A stretch of DNA of 64,000 nt, from assembly GCF_020497125.1 (NCBI RefSeq), contig NC_059073.1, forward strand, positions 145,089,012 through 145,153,011, read 5' to 3'. Under the pieces are notes generated by a model. The model ran no database searches. It was not told where the DNA came from and saw only the letters and a program-made list of their open reading frames with translations. Of the stretch, positions 1-9,799 are shown piece after piece (within the stretch, counting starts at the first letter, position 1; each line of letters starts with the position of its first letter). Origin of the DNA: Mauremys mutica (taxonomy: Eukaryota > Chordata > Testudines > Geoemydidae). The position numbers and the translations under genes are program-made.

Positions 1-155
1 AGCCCACTAGGCTGCTATAGACTCCCCGTGTGACCTCAGTTCCCCATCTGTACATGGGGATAACAACACAGCCCTAGCTCACAGAGGTGTTGAGAGGATA
101 AATACATTAAAGATGGTGAGGTGTTCAAATGTTACAGGGCCAGGAGCCATGTAAG
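1..155 (+). repeat. MIR-like CORE-SINE, 3' half
   Basis: The stretch carries the core-to-tail part of a MIR-type SINE: a 'ttccccatctgtacatgggg' segment, then the 'gtgttgagaggataaa' motif and a degraded 'gccatgtaag' tail. The tRNA-like head is cut by the window edge or lost. The family call is from remembered consensus. Divergence is high, so this is an old insertion. Confidence 0.7.
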
Positions 156-224
156 ATTTGTCTCATTTGATGATATTCACTAGCTCATGAGAGAGGTGTT
201 AATATTACTACTTAGCGTCTATCT

Positions 225-348
225 AATACCGGTCATCAGTGGATCACAAAGAGCTTTGCAAAGCAATATCATTTTACAGATGGGGAAACTGAGTCACAGA
301 GCATGACTTGCGGCCAGTGGCAGAGTCAGGAATTGAACCCAGGTCGCA
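225..348 (-). repeat. MIR-like CORE-SINE, antisense
   Basis: Read on the plus strand it shows the reversed core 'cattttacagatggggaaac', then 'gtggcagagtcaggaattga' and 'acccaggt'. This is the usual reverse complement of the MIR core and head. Part of the centre is missing. Confidence 0.75.
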
Positions 349-484
349 CCCGATGGGTTGGACGGGCTGTGAGGTGGAATTAACTAATATTTGTTAATCA
401 CACGCAGATCCTTGGATGGGAGGCAAATGTTCTGAATAACCTTATCACCGGCTCTCACAGAAGGATCTTCACCTAGCAGGGAAA

Positions 485-770
485 GGCAGAACAAGAACCA
501 ACGGCTGGAAGTTGAAGCCAGACAACTTCAAATTACAACTAAGGCACCAAGTTTTAACAGTGAGGGTGATTAGCCAGGAGCGCCGCCGGGAGTGGTGGAT
601 TCTCCATCTATGTTTTCACATGAAGGGTGGCTGGCTTTCTGGAAGCTAGGCTTGATTCAGACACAGGTCACTGGGCTCAGTCCAGGGGCATCAGGCTGAA
701 ATGCTCCAGCCTGTGATATGCAGGAGGTCCCTTCTAGCCTTAAAACCTGTGAATTAAATCTATGAATCTC
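485..770 (+). repeat. CR1 LINE 3' end
   Basis: The sequence matches the last part of the CR1 reverse-transcriptase reading frame and its 3' UTR. It has 'ggctggaagttgaagccaga' early, 'gagtggtggattctccatct' in the middle, 'tgcaggaggtccc' near the end, and closes with the octamer-like 'ctatgaatct'. The frame is broken. CR1 is a non-LTR retrotransposon and most copies are 5'-truncated, as here. Antisense copies of the same 3' end lie at 8846, 23065 and 35433. Confidence 0.8.
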
Positions 771-1133
771 ACCTCCCTACATCCACCACCACAAAACCAA
801 ATGCACTCTGCTTTGCCTTCTCCTAGGTACTGCTGGTCAATATATCAGAAAGGAGAAAGAACCCACTCAACATAGCAGGAAAAAACAACTCCAAAATAGC
901 AGCCATCGACCACATGTTCCCTCCAATAATAACCCCAAGAATCAATGAGCAACAAGAGCTTTTGAAGCTCCCAGAGCAGCGACTCTGCCTTCGATCCCAC
1001 TCTGGAAGGATAAAGAATGGTCCTGACAGGACTCTGGAGATGTGATAGATGCCTAGCGTATAACCACTTGTGGGGCCTTTAAATAAAATCTGCTCAAGAG
1101 CTTGGAGAATCCAAAGACAAACGTATCCATCCG
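771..1133. other. unassigned non-coding stretch
   Basis: No reading frame, repeat family or simple repeat was recognised. The DNA is of average composition with short A-rich runs near 880-900. Confidence 0.5.
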
Positions 1134-1244
1134 GGGCCAGATTCTGGTCTCACATAGGCCGGTGGAAATCCAGAGTAACTTCACTGACATCAATGGAGTT
1201 AACTCTGGATTTACACGGGGGTCAGTGAGATGCTAATCCGGCCC
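1134..1244. mobile_element. short palindromic MITE
   Basis: The ends are inverted copies of one another: 'ggggccagattctggtctca' on the left and 'tgagatgctaatccggccc' on the right. The centre holds 'atccagagtaactt' and 'gttaactctggat', which pair as well. The whole could fold into a hairpin of about 110 bases. Small hairpins of this kind are known in reptiles as non-autonomous DNA transposons. Superfamily not determined. A half copy lies at 16640-16735. Confidence 0.65.
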
Positions 1245-1419
1245 ATATGCAAAACTTTGTGCACCAAGGTTGCAGGGGTGCTTCGATTTCATGCTGGCCT
1301 TCTGCCCAGTGGTGAATTTCACCCTTCTCATATACAGACATGACACTTTTCCTTCCCACCTGACCTAATAGAAGGCAGTGCCCTTGGTTTTTAAACGGCA
1401 GATCAGGGATGCTATCTAG

Positions 1420-1989
1420 CGGGGTAGCAAAACTGTGGCTCTTTTATCATTAAAGTGCGGCTCACCCCTTCCGCATTCTCTGCCTACCAGATGGGGGGGG
1501 CGGGGCTTGGGGCTTCTGCCCTGCAGCAGGGTGGTGGGGCTAGGGGCTTCTGCCAGAGATGACTGGTCCCTGCTGGGGGTGGGGGCACCATTTAAAGATT
1601 CAACACCCCCTCCAACAGCCTGAGTCACACACCCCCAGGCATGTCCCCCCCCTTTACCTCACCCTGCAGCTCCCAGGTATTAGCAGCGGCAAACAGCTGG
1701 GAGCTGCTGGGAGGGGCCACTGGCTCCAGCAGCTGCGGAGCAGGGAGAGGGCCTGGTGGCACTATGTGACGGAGTGGGGCCAGCAAACCCTGGCAAAAAC
1801 GTGCCACCCCATGCATCACCTCTGGCTTCTTCCCGGCGGAGCGGGGGGTCTTGGGGTACATCTAGCTGGAGCTCGGAGCTTCAGTCCCAGCAGATGCCTC
1901 ATGCGGGGCTGAAACCCCAAGCCCCGGCTCGTGAACTTCCGAAGATTGGCGCATGTGGCTCAGAGGGTCAGTACATTTGGTCCCCCTGC
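1420..1989. mobile_element. hAT-type MITE, about 570 bp
   Basis: The left end reads 'ggggtagcaaaactgtggct' and the right end 'gtcagtacatttggtccccc', degraded versions of the 'aggggtggccaaact' terminal repeats of turtle hAT-type MITEs. The interior is GC-rich and pairs with itself in places. No clean target duplication was found. Long frames inside it on both strands follow from low stop-codon density and are not genes. Confidence 0.6.
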
Positions 1990-2072
1990 CAGACAGAAGG
2001 GATTTTGCAGGGCTGGTATATTGCACACACTCGGCCACTCGAATTTAGTCATTGATATTGTAATATAAGATT

Positions 2073-2548
2073 ATCAAAAGAGATTTGTGATTTTGGGGGG
2101 CCAACCTCAGACACTTTAATGTTCAGAAATTGCCGAGCACCGGCCCTAGGGAAAGCAGGCTCCACCCACCCCACAAAAACCCCAACAGCATGGTGGCATC
2201 CAGAATCTTGGCCTCTAACTATCTGTGATTTCATTACAGGCTATTTGAGCTCTTGGCAAACCTCAGCGCAACCTCCCGCCCCCCCCCCCCCGCAAGAAAT
2301 AGATATTTTGTCCCAGTTTACCAGGTGGAGCGATCAAAGTGCAGAGAGATTGCTCCACAGTTCCTTCAATAGATGTCTCCGATTTTGGGTGCTCAAGGTG
2401 CCAGATCCATCGTTAGGCACCTAATTAAGCAGCCAATGAATTCAATGGCAGAGGTAGTTGCTCAGCAGCTCCGCAGATTAGGCCCCGGTTGGCTCAAATT
2501 AGGAATCCCGAAATTAAGGCACCCAAAATTAGAGGGCGCTTTTGACAA
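2073..2548. repeat. degraded hairpin-type repeat fragments
   Basis: Two pieces, about 2073-2160 and 2365-2548, carry the words 'gtgattttggggggccaacc' and 'ccgattttgggtgctcaagg' with 'gaggcacc'-like remnants. They resemble the arms of the better-kept hairpin repeat at 36338-36636. A poly-C run (about 2279-2291) lies between them. Assignment is tentative. Confidence 0.4.
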
Positions 2549-2655
2549 TGTGGGTTTGACTCACCCAGGGTCTGGCAACAAGCAAGTGGCACAGTCGAGG
2601 CTAGAATCTAGCTGTCCTGGCTCTCACCCGGTCCACTGCTCCAAGCACTAGAAAC
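2549..2655 (-). repeat. MIR-like SINE, antisense head
   Basis: It contains 'cccagggtctggcaacaagc', 'agaatctagctgtcctggct' and 'aagcactagaaaccacac'. These correspond to the reversed core and tRNA-like head of MIR. Confidence 0.6.
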
Positions 2656-2708
2656 CACACTCCTGATGCTAACTGGGCTCTGAGGCCCACATCCTCAAAA
2701 GTATTTCA

Positions 2709-2842
2709 GTGTGGGTGAGCCAAAGATCACCGCCTCTGACAGCCGGAAAAGGGCACTGGATCACAGGGGATGGATCGCTTGATAAATTGCCCGGTTCTGT
2801 TCGCTCCCCTCCTTCCTGTTCTTATGTATGTTCTTACACTGC
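2709..2842 (+). repeat. CR1 LINE 3' tail, internally deleted
   Basis: The segment runs from 'gacagccggaaaagggcact' through 'caggggatggatcgcttgat' to the terminal 'ttcttatgtatgttctta'. The same 3' end is seen in longer form, antisense, at 28039-28865. About 60 bases of the usual tail are missing just before the terminal octamers. Confidence 0.75.
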
Positions 2843-3020
2843 AAGTGCGATGCAGAATAGGCAAAGGAACCCAGGTATGCTGGCACCTCTCAGCTCCACG
2901 GTGCAGAGCCCCGGCACCTCTGGGCTTGCCGCGTCACTTACGAAAGCAAAAAAATTGCTCGAGGCCCCAGCACCTGTTTCATTACAAACTCAGCACTGCC
3001 GGGCACCAGTCACCACCATT
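2843..3020. repeat. possible DNA repeat fragment
   Basis: It has two similar 'ccccagcacctgtttc' / 'ccccggcacctctggg' words and a short A-run. The pattern resembles a known turtle interspersed repeat, but no termini could be placed. Confidence 0.3.
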
Positions 3021-3039
3021 CTCTAAGCCACGAGAAGAC

Positions 3040-3054
3040 ACTGCCCCCTGTTGG
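3040..3054 (-). promoter_or_regulatory. CTCF-like core motif
   Basis: Read on the minus strand this is CCAACAGGGGGCAGT. It matches the vertebrate CTCF core (CCASYAGRKGGCRSY) at 14 of 15 positions; position 4 is A. Sequence match only. Confidence 0.35.
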
Positions 3055-3099
3055 CTGCGTAACAGATGCCCAAACCGTAGCAGGCTTTTTAAGCAAATT

Positions 3100-3700
3100 G
3101 ACGCAAGGGCAGGGGAATGAGAAGCGAATGGAGCAGAGACAGGCAGCAGCCATCGCTGGGAACAGAACTGCTCTGCTTAATTCTAGCAGGATTAGAAGAC
3201 ATGTCAGTTGAAGCATTAAAGTCAATTTTTTAAATGATTTCATTTGAGGCAAATGGCGTATTGCGGCGCAGCTGAATTTAAAAAAAAAATTTTTAAATCC
3301 ACTCCAGAGAAAGGCCAAACTGGGAAGTCACCGAAATAGTTTGCAAAATTGAAACTCCAGAGAAAGACAAGGGAGTCTTAACAACAAAATTGGAGCAGTC
3401 ATGAGCTCTCTTTAATTGTATCTGGTTCCGATTCAGGAGCAAAAAGCCGTCGAATTAAGGTAGCAATTTACCACCTGACTCACAAAGCTTGATGTTTTAA
3501 CCATCTTGTGGGCTGGAGTTGAAATGCTTTCGTTTAAGTGCAGTTGGGAGCTTTTTATCCCTTAATAGTTGTCTTTCAAAAAATAAAGCAGCAGTTTGAC
3601 TTATTTACTTTGAAGAGAGAGAAGCAGGAGGGAGGGAGGGAGGCAGGATGTTTGGAAAACCAGCTGACTTAGTGCATTGTAAATGCCAAGGGCTTTATTG
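3100..3700. other. unique AT-rich block, candidate conserved non-coding sequence
   Basis: No repeat signature is seen from about 3130 to 3620. The block is AT-rich, with homopolymer runs near 3280-3297, words such as 'tttaattgtatctgg' and 'ttaataattg'-like segments, and a short GGGA repeat at 3630-3647. Its composition differs sharply from the GC-rich MITEs on either side. Whether it is conserved cannot be judged without an alignment. Confidence 0.35.
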
Positions 3701-3780
3701 TGTGACTGGCTGATGGCTTAGAAGAATTAGGGAGACAATACCGGTCTCTGGAGACATAGTCCCAGCCCTGGGAGGGGAGG

Positions 3781-3960
3781 GGAGTCTAGTGGTTAGAGCA
3801 GGAGGATCAGGTTCTATTCCCTGTTGTGCAAGTGTCATGCGGTTTAATGGCTCAGGCAGGAGGCTAGGAGACAGGACGCCTGGATTCTATTCCCAGCTCT
3901 GCCATCGCATGCCCTGCGACCTTGGGCAAGTCTGTGCCTCAGTTTCCCCCTCTGAAAAAA
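3781..3960 (+). repeat. two partial MIR-like SINEs in tandem
   Basis: The first piece begins 'gtctagtggttagagcagga' and runs to 'ttctattccctg'. The second, from about 3850, repeats the head ('ggctcaggcaggaggctagg') and continues through 'ttctattcccagctctgcca' and 'tgcctcagtttccccctctg'. The order suggests either two insertions or a partial duplication. Confidence 0.75.
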
Positions 3961-4687
3961 CAGCCATGCTGCCAGCCCACCCTTGCAAAGCCCTTCAGGT
4001 GAAAGGATCTTTTCCATACAGTAAGTGCAAAGGGGGGAAAAGCTTCTATCCATGGGGCTCAGCTCAACTCTCCTCTGGCTTTCAATCCTCCCTCCCCCAC
4101 CAGGGAAGGTGCCACGGGGTGATCCAAAGACCCCAGCGCAAGGACCCTGGGCAGCCCTCCAATTGCCCCTTGCTCCAAAGCAGCTGCTGGAGACAAACAC
4201 AGGGCTAGCCGAGGCCTGATGTAGTCTTATGCTTCCTACCCTCCAGTCATTGTGGCTGGGCTGAGAAGGCCCTGGGCTCCCTCCCTGGCAAGACAAGGAT
4301 CCTCCGTGAGCTCCCGCAGCCGTTGGAGCCTGGAAAGAAGAGCGCTAGCTGAACAGATGCCGACACACATCTGCTCTGGATGCCCTTTCCACTTTAGTTC
4401 CCCCGCCTCGCCCCTCTCCCCCATTGTTCCCTGGTGAAGAGCAGATTGTTTCAGCACCTGGGCAGTGCAGCACTCAGAGCCTTTGTGAAGCGAAGGGCTG
4501 AAAGGACAGGAGAGACACGAGCCGTGCGACACAAGAGCCAGCCAGCCACGTGGGCAGCGCTGAATCATCCCCAGCGGGCGGGCGGGCGAGCGCGGCAATG
4601 AAAAGGAAAATCCACTCAACGCCCAGCGGCAGGGTCAAGTGGGCTGGCAATTGGAAAAAGAGGGGCAGCGTGATTGCGTGGCCAGGG
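3961..4687. other. unassigned non-coding stretch
   Basis: GC-moderate DNA with no recognised repeat apart from a short GGGC repeat near 4576-4590. Open frames on both strands are short, overlap one another and show no known domain. Confidence 0.5.
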
Positions 4688-4885
4688 CAATTGGGACACC
4701 TGGGCTCCCCTCCGAGCTCTTCTGCGTGGCCTTGGGCAAGTCACTTCCCCGCTCCGTGACTCAGTTCCCCACCTCCACCGCCTTTGTCTATTTACCGTAA
4801 GCTCTTTGGGGCAGGGCCTGTCTTTCACTGCGTGTCTGTGCGGTGCCTCGCACAATGGGCGCTATTGTAATGTAAGTTATTAACC
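4688..4885 (+). repeat. MIR/L2-type SINE, 3' two-thirds
   Basis: It carries 'ggccttgggcaagtcacttc', a degraded 'ctcagttcccc', then the tail words 'gtaagctctttggggcaggg' and 'gcctcgcacaatgggcgcta'. The second half is the L2-like 3' tail that also appears at 58860-58930. Confidence 0.7.
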
Positions 4886-5069
4886 CAGGCAACCTCCAGT
4901 GAGGGCCTTGAAGCCTGCTGGGAAAGACAAGCAACAACAGGCCATGGATAAGTGCAAAATCCTTCCGGCTGCAATCACTGATGCCTGATGCTCTGGCCCA
5001 TGATTCCAGGCCAAAAATCTACCCCTGTGCAGAAAGCCCCCAAAGCCCTCAAAATAAGGCTCAAATGGG

Positions 5070-5641
5070 CAGGGCCGGTGTAAGGATGTTTCGTGCCCTA
5101 GACGAAACTTCCACCTTGCCCCCCCCCAGCAGTTCCCCTCCCTGCCCTGAGGCGCCCCCCCGCCCTGAGGCACCTCCCCCATGGCAGCTCCCCCCCTCTG
5201 CCCTGAGGCGCCCCCCTTGCAGCAGCTCCCCACCCCCCATCCTCCGCCCTAAGGCACCCCCCCAGCCCCAGCTCACCCCTGCTCCGCCCATGAGCACCCC
5301 GAGCACGCCCTCGCTGCTTCACTTCTCCCACCTCCCTGGCTTGCGGCACCTAAGCTGATTGGCGCCGCAAGCCTGGGAGGCGGGAGAAGTGAAGCAGCCA
5401 TGGCGTACTCGAGGAGGAGGCAGCGCAGGGGTGAGCTGGGGCGGGGAGTTCCCCTGCCTGCTGCCCCCCATCCTTTCTTGCTGCAGGCAGCCCTCCCCAC
5501 GCTCCCCTGCCCCAGCTCCCTCCGCCTAAATGCCGGTGGTGACCGGGGCAGCTGAAGATCCGGCCGCCGTGGTCACTGCCAAAGAAAATGGCGCCCCCCA
5601 AATCCCAGCGCCCTGTCGCCTAAATGGTTGCACCGGCCCTG
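5070..5641. mobile_element. MITE with 8-bp target duplication
   Basis: The ends are 'cagggccggtg' and 'caccggccctg', perfect inverted repeats of 11 bp. Both sides carry the direct repeat CAAATGGG (5062-5069 and 5642-5649). An 8-bp duplication is what hAT transposases leave. Inside is a C-rich tract of 'gccctgaggc' repeats (5150-5260). An inverted pair at about 5313-5346 and 5363-5396 could form a hairpin with arms of about 34 bp. No transposase frame is present, so movement depended on an enzyme from elsewhere. Confidence 0.85.
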
Positions 5642-6084
5642 CAAATGGGACAGATGTAACAAAGCTCATCTGGGTCAGACCAGGGATCTTCAGAACTAAA
5701 AGCAGGAGCCGCTGTAGCTCGGGATGAGGGCTGATCCTGCTAACGCCCGTGCCTCTGCTTAATTCTGCACCCAGGAGCAACCCCAGTCAGCGCACGGGCT
5801 TCAGCGTGTTGCAGGATCAGGACCCCTCAGGGCAGCAAACTCGGAGCCTCTGTGAGTGAGGCACTGAGGGGTTGGGAACACTCATGCCGCAAGGTAAGAC
5901 TTCAGTGAGCCTCAAAGCAGTGCGTGCTGGCCCTCCACTCAGGGGTGGGATGGAATTTCAGCCTAGAGGCACATGAAATCCTGGCACTCCCGGGCTAAGA
6001 GACAAAACTTTTGCAGAAGTCCCTTCTTAAAATATTTGCTGCCCAGCACTGACAAGCCCCGCTCCACAGCATCAAGCAAGCCAC
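5642..6084. other. unassigned non-coding stretch
   Basis: No repeat or gene recognised. Confidence 0.45.
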
Positions 6085-6455
6085 TCAATGTACGTCTACA
6101 CTGCACACTAAACCCAGGCTCTGACTCAGGTTTGAGCCCAAGACCTGCTTCCGTCCACACACAAACCAGACTGACTCAGATCAGCAAGCACTTAGGGCCC
6201 ACATCCTAGGACTCTGCTAGAGGGGTGAGTCAGAGCGTGTGGTTCCCAGTGTGGTTCCTGTCATTTGCAATGTGGACGCAGCTCAAGCCGCACACCTGAG
6301 TCAGAAGGGTTGCGTAGTGCAGAATGGACATGTTAGCTCAGCTGAGACCCGGGTCCAGCAATTGTAAACCCTGGGTAACAATGCAGTGTGGACGCTCAAG
6401 TGTAGGATCAGAAACAGAGTCCACAGACCCGGGTTTACAATGCAGTGTAGTGAAA
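6085..6455. mobile_element. hAT-type MITE
   Basis: It starts 'tacgtctacactgcacacta' and ends near 'tttacaatgcagtgtag'. Repeated words 'ctgactcaggtttgagccca' and 'gacccgggt' are spread through it. The same family, in the opposite orientation, occupies 18945-19303. Termini are imperfect and no duplication was identified. Confidence 0.65.
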
Positions 6456-6544
6456 CATCCTTATGCAACAACAACAGCTCTCTGCTTATACAGATGGAGA
6501 TCTCCCTCTTGTTCCCATGGGGAAGTCTCACCTACCATTAGCGT

Positions 6545-6830
6545 GGGGCCAACTCTCGGGGAGGGGGTTATCACAAGTCTCACAGGAGTTGATCTTTTTC
6601 TTAAAGCCTCAGGTCCTGGAGTCACGTGAGAATCTCAGTTTGCTTTTTTTTTTTAAAGCAAATTTCAAGCCCTTGTGGTTGCAGAGAAAATGAGACCTGA
6701 AGGCAACAGAACTGCTCAAAAACCAGGTGAGGAATACAACGAGCCCTCCTTTACCAAAAAAAAACAAACAAAAAAAACCCTCATAAATTTTAAGCCAGTC
6801 TCGTGATTGCTGAGGTCTGACTCGTGTCTG
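6545..6830 (-). repeat. interspersed repeat, copy 1 of 3
   Basis: It shares ordered words with 8464-8660 and, in the opposite orientation, with 26079-26330: a 'ctcatgatt'-type motif, 'gagcctttagg'-type motif, a poly-A/T run and 'ggcaaca'. The class is not certain. It includes A-rich runs at about 6756-6778. Confidence 0.5.
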
Positions 6831-6905
6831 CTGAATGCATGGGCCTGACAGCACCGTATCAGGGATCTCTCACCTGGAATGAACCCCTGGGAGGTCTTTT
6901 GCCTG

Positions 6906-6955
6906 CTGTCTCCGAGACAGGCCGTTATGTCTGTCTCCGAGACAGGCCGTTATGT
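6906..6955. repeat. exact 25-bp tandem duplication
   Basis: The unit 'ctgtctccgagacaggccgt' plus 'tatgt' occurs twice with no mismatch. Each unit holds the perfect inverted repeat CTGTCTC-C-GAGACAG. The lack of divergence points to a recent slippage or duplication. Confidence 0.9.
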
Positions 6956-7190
6956 CTGTTTCTAGCTGTATGTTCTTTTGTGCAAAAGCACAATACGGTA
7001 ACAAAGCATCCCTACACTGCACAGCATAGCAGCTCCAAACACAGGGAGAGAGCAGGGATGCAACGCAGACCCTCCTGCTACAGTATGCCAGGCTCCATCC
7101 ACTTGAGCTAAGGGAGAATCACCACAAGCCAATAGCCATATAGGGGCCTATGACACACAGATGAGCAGTTTTGCTTCCCTCCAGCAGAGG

Positions 7191-7205
7191 GCAGCGATAC
7201 GTCAA
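7191..7205 (+). promoter_or_regulatory. CTCF-like core motif
   Basis: CCAGCAGAGGGCAGC matches CCASYAGRKGGCRSY at every position. It lies 300 bp from a cluster of four similar motifs in the opposite orientation. Binding is not shown by sequence alone. Confidence 0.45.
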
Positions 7206-7503
7206 TTTAACACAGATGAGAGAGACTGTACTACTTACAGCATTCTATTTAATTAGTTGGACCTCACAAAATCACCTCTGGGACAGAAAGTAGCAGCTCA
7301 TTAAATTAGCACAGCAATGCTACATGACAGCTTAGGACAGGAAGCAATGAACTAATTGTTCAGCAGAGGGTATTCTAACTAGGAAGACCCTAAGTGCATA
7401 CCTGGGAATTTGGCTGGACTGACACCCTGACAAACATCCCCACAGCCTTTTTAAGGAGCTTTCATTTGCAATCTCAGTTAAAGTACAGCCCCTCCATCAG
7501 CAC
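7206..7503. other. unassigned stretch
   Basis: AT-moderate sequence with no reading frame or transposon end. It is bounded by CTCF-like motifs on both sides. Confidence 0.4.
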
Positions 7504-7693
7504 AGCACCCCCTAGCGCCATGCCGGGGCAGTGGGGTCAGCACGTACTAAAGGAGGAGATTGCCCCCTACTGAGCCACTGCCTTGTTCCCTGCACAACAG
7601 CGCCCCCTCGTTCCATGCTGGGACATTGAGGGGGGTCAGCATTCAGCAGGGACAGCGCCCCCTACTGAGCCACTCTTGCCACTCCTGCGCCAC
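7504..7693 (-). repeat. 95-bp tandem duplication carrying four CTCF-like cores
   Basis: Two units of 95 bp (7504-7598 and 7599-7693) are related by about three quarters of their bases. Each has two copies of a GCCCCCT word. On the minus strand the words give CTCF-like cores at 7504-7518, 7559-7573, 7599-7613 and 7654-7668, spaced 55, 40 and 55 bp apart. The last (TCAGTAGGGGGCGCT) matches the consensus at 14 of 15 positions. Confidence 0.6.
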
Positions 7694-8059
7694 AGCTCCC
7701 TTGAGGTCGGGCAGACTGAACGAGAAGGATGAGTGTCTCTTGCCAACCCCCATTCCCCCTCCCCCCGCACTGTTTCTTCACAGGTCTGACCTTGCAAGAC
7801 TTGTGAGCATTATGGGCTCACGGCACTGAGCCACGAACGAGAGGACATGGTTTCTGTGTCTGTCCCCCCCAATACAAGCCTGTCCTCAAAGCACATACAC
7901 ACACAATTCCATTCTGTGGTTCCTTAAATGACACGCTTTATTTCAGTTCTCCCAGGGAGCTGGGAGGATGAGAGGCTAAACATCAAGCAGCCTAATTGAA
8001 ATTGGCCTTGGTCACCAATCACCTTTTCTGAATTATCATTGATAATTCTACCATTTCCA
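7694..8059. other. unassigned stretch
   Basis: No repeat ends seen. The 7980-8060 part is AT-rich ('gaattatcattgataattct') and contains a short palindrome, but nothing shows function. Confidence 0.4.
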
Positions 8060-8215
8060 TCCAGTAATGGACCAATACCATTGTCAGGATTTTTTTCTTC
8101 CCAATGTACTTTTAAAAAAAATCCTTATTGTCCTTAACTCTGCCCACCAAAGAGCTCTCCTTGTGTTCCTTTGTTTCCCTTATCAATTCCCTGGGGATGT
8201 GGTATCTCTGCCACT
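8060..8215 (-). repeat. CR1 LINE ORF2 internal fragment
   Basis: Read on the minus strand the sequence translates in broken frames to a Lys-rich segment (a LIREAK-like word followed by a KYIGKK-like word). This is typical of the region upstream of the reverse transcriptase in CR1 ORF2. It is short and decayed. Confidence 0.55.
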
Positions 8216-8463
8216 GGCAGTGCGATCAAGGCTGGCTAGCTGCAACTGAATATGCTCTGTCAGTCTGCACTAGGTTCAGTCTGAAGTCCCTTGCTGGGCT
8301 GGGCAAACCTCACCCAATAGATCTGGGTTTGCCAAACCACCCTATAGCCACATTTCCTCCTGTGATTTAAATCCCACTCTCTCTGCCAGGGTAATTAAAT
8401 TGTGCTAATTTGGAGGGGGGTTCTTAAATCTCCAGCTGCTGGAGCCCTGTGATTAAGTAAGAA
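8216..8463. other. unassigned stretch
   Basis: No gene or repeat recognised. Confidence 0.4.
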
Positions 8464-8660
8464 TCCCAGCTTGGGGGGCAAAGGGGGCTGGTAAGTTTCT
8501 CATCCTTGTGGCTGTGGCTAAAAATCTGGAAATGGCTCAGAAACCAGAAGGCAAAAAATAAAACACAAACCCCTACCCCATTCACTGTTATGGAAAACTG
8601 CACGCCTCGTAAGCCAATCTCAGGATTTCGGGGGGACCCGACTCATGATTGTTGGACGTT
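8464..8660 (-). repeat. interspersed repeat, copy 2 of 3
   Basis: It includes 'ggctcagaaaccagaaggca', a short A-run and 'cgactcatgattgttggac', in the same order as the copy at 6545-6830. Class uncertain. Confidence 0.5.
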
Positions 8661-8845
8661 TGGAGCTGGCCTGGTTGGTTCCGTCAGAACCTCAGCTGGC
8701 AAAAGCGCCATACGGCCAACGCGAGTGTTCAACAGTCACACGCCTGGCCTGAAATATCCTGAGCCTGGCTTAAAAACCATTGGGTTTTAAATAACAACAC
8801 ATTTGCGATTCTTCCCCCAACCCCTTCTGTTTCTGAGCCACAGGG

Positions 8846-8912
8846 TCATGGAGTTCCAGGCCAGAAGAGACCACTAGATTAGTTTGAGCACCTGTATAGC
8901 ACAGGCCACCAA
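8846..8912 (-). repeat. CR1 LINE 3' tail, antisense
   Basis: The words 'catggagttccaggccagaa' and 'cctgtatagcacaggcc' are the reverse complement of the CR1 3' end seen at 700-770. Confidence 0.6.
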
Positions 8913-9204
8913 CCACGGGCAGTGGGTGAAGCTTCCCCTGGGGGAGCCCAGCTTCCTGTCCCGCCTCTTCCACCCATGGCCCCGCCCACACCCCACCCCA
9001 GGTCCTGCCCCTGCCCCACTGCCGGCATCCTCCCCTCCTCTGTGAGGCCCCCCCGCACCGCTCATGCTCTCCACATCCCTCCTCTCCTCCACCCCTCTCC
9101 CCTGAGGGGGTGCTGGGGTCAGGAGGGATGCTGCAAGCACCTCTGAAGAGGGGGGTGGAGTGGAGGGACTCACCAGGCAGCGGTGGGCAGTGGGAGACTA
9201 GGGG
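8913..9204. repeat. C-rich repeat, probable MITE interior
   Basis: The stretch is dominated by 'ccccgccc' and 'ccctgcccc' words on the plus strand, like the interiors of the MITEs at 9535-10426 and 29045-29455. Ends were not located. Long open frames here reflect composition. Confidence 0.4.
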
Positions 9205-9370
9205 AAGGGAATGGGAAGGGGCTTGAATTCCTGGGTCCACTGTTAGCCTACTGGGTAATCTTGGGCAGGTCACTGCACTGTTCTGTGCCTCAGTTTCCCC
9301 ATCTGTAAAATATTGATCACTTTTGTAAAATGCTTGGAGACCTACCAGTGAAAAGTACCATCAGAACTAG
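9205..9370 (+). repeat. MIR-like SINE
   Basis: The core 'gtgcctcagtttccccatct' follows 'taatcttgggcaggtcactg'. The tail is 'gtaaaatgcttggagaccta'. Confidence 0.8.
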
Positions 9371-9799
9371 GTCTCTCTGCCCCTCTCCTCCTGTCACACT
9401 CGCTGTGGGGTGTCTTTTCACTTTGCCCTGTTTTTCACCCTATATTCCCTGCCCACACTAGAGCCCCGCCCCCCATCTCCATGTCTTGCTCCCTTTCCCC
9501 CGAGCCCCACTCATATTGCTTTCGTAAGTCAGTCCATAGTGGCCAACCTGCGGCTCCGGAGCCACATGCGGCTTTTCAGAAGTTAACATGCGGCTGCTTG
9601 TCTAGGCACCGACTCCAGGGCTGGAGCTACAGGCACCAACTTTCCAATGTGCTGGGGGTACCCACTGCTCAACCCCTGACTCTGCCACAGGCCCTGCCCC
9701 CACTCCACCCCTCCCCTGAGCCTGCTGTGCCCTTGCTCCCCTTCCCCCCAGAGCCTCCTGCATCCCACAAAACAGCTGATCAGGAGGGAGGGGGAGGCA

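Noticed and set aside
8770..9273. Minus-strand frame of 167 codons
   Set aside because: It lies across a CR1 tail and C-rich repeat and has Gly/Arg-rich low-complexity content. Low stop density in GC-rich DNA explains it.
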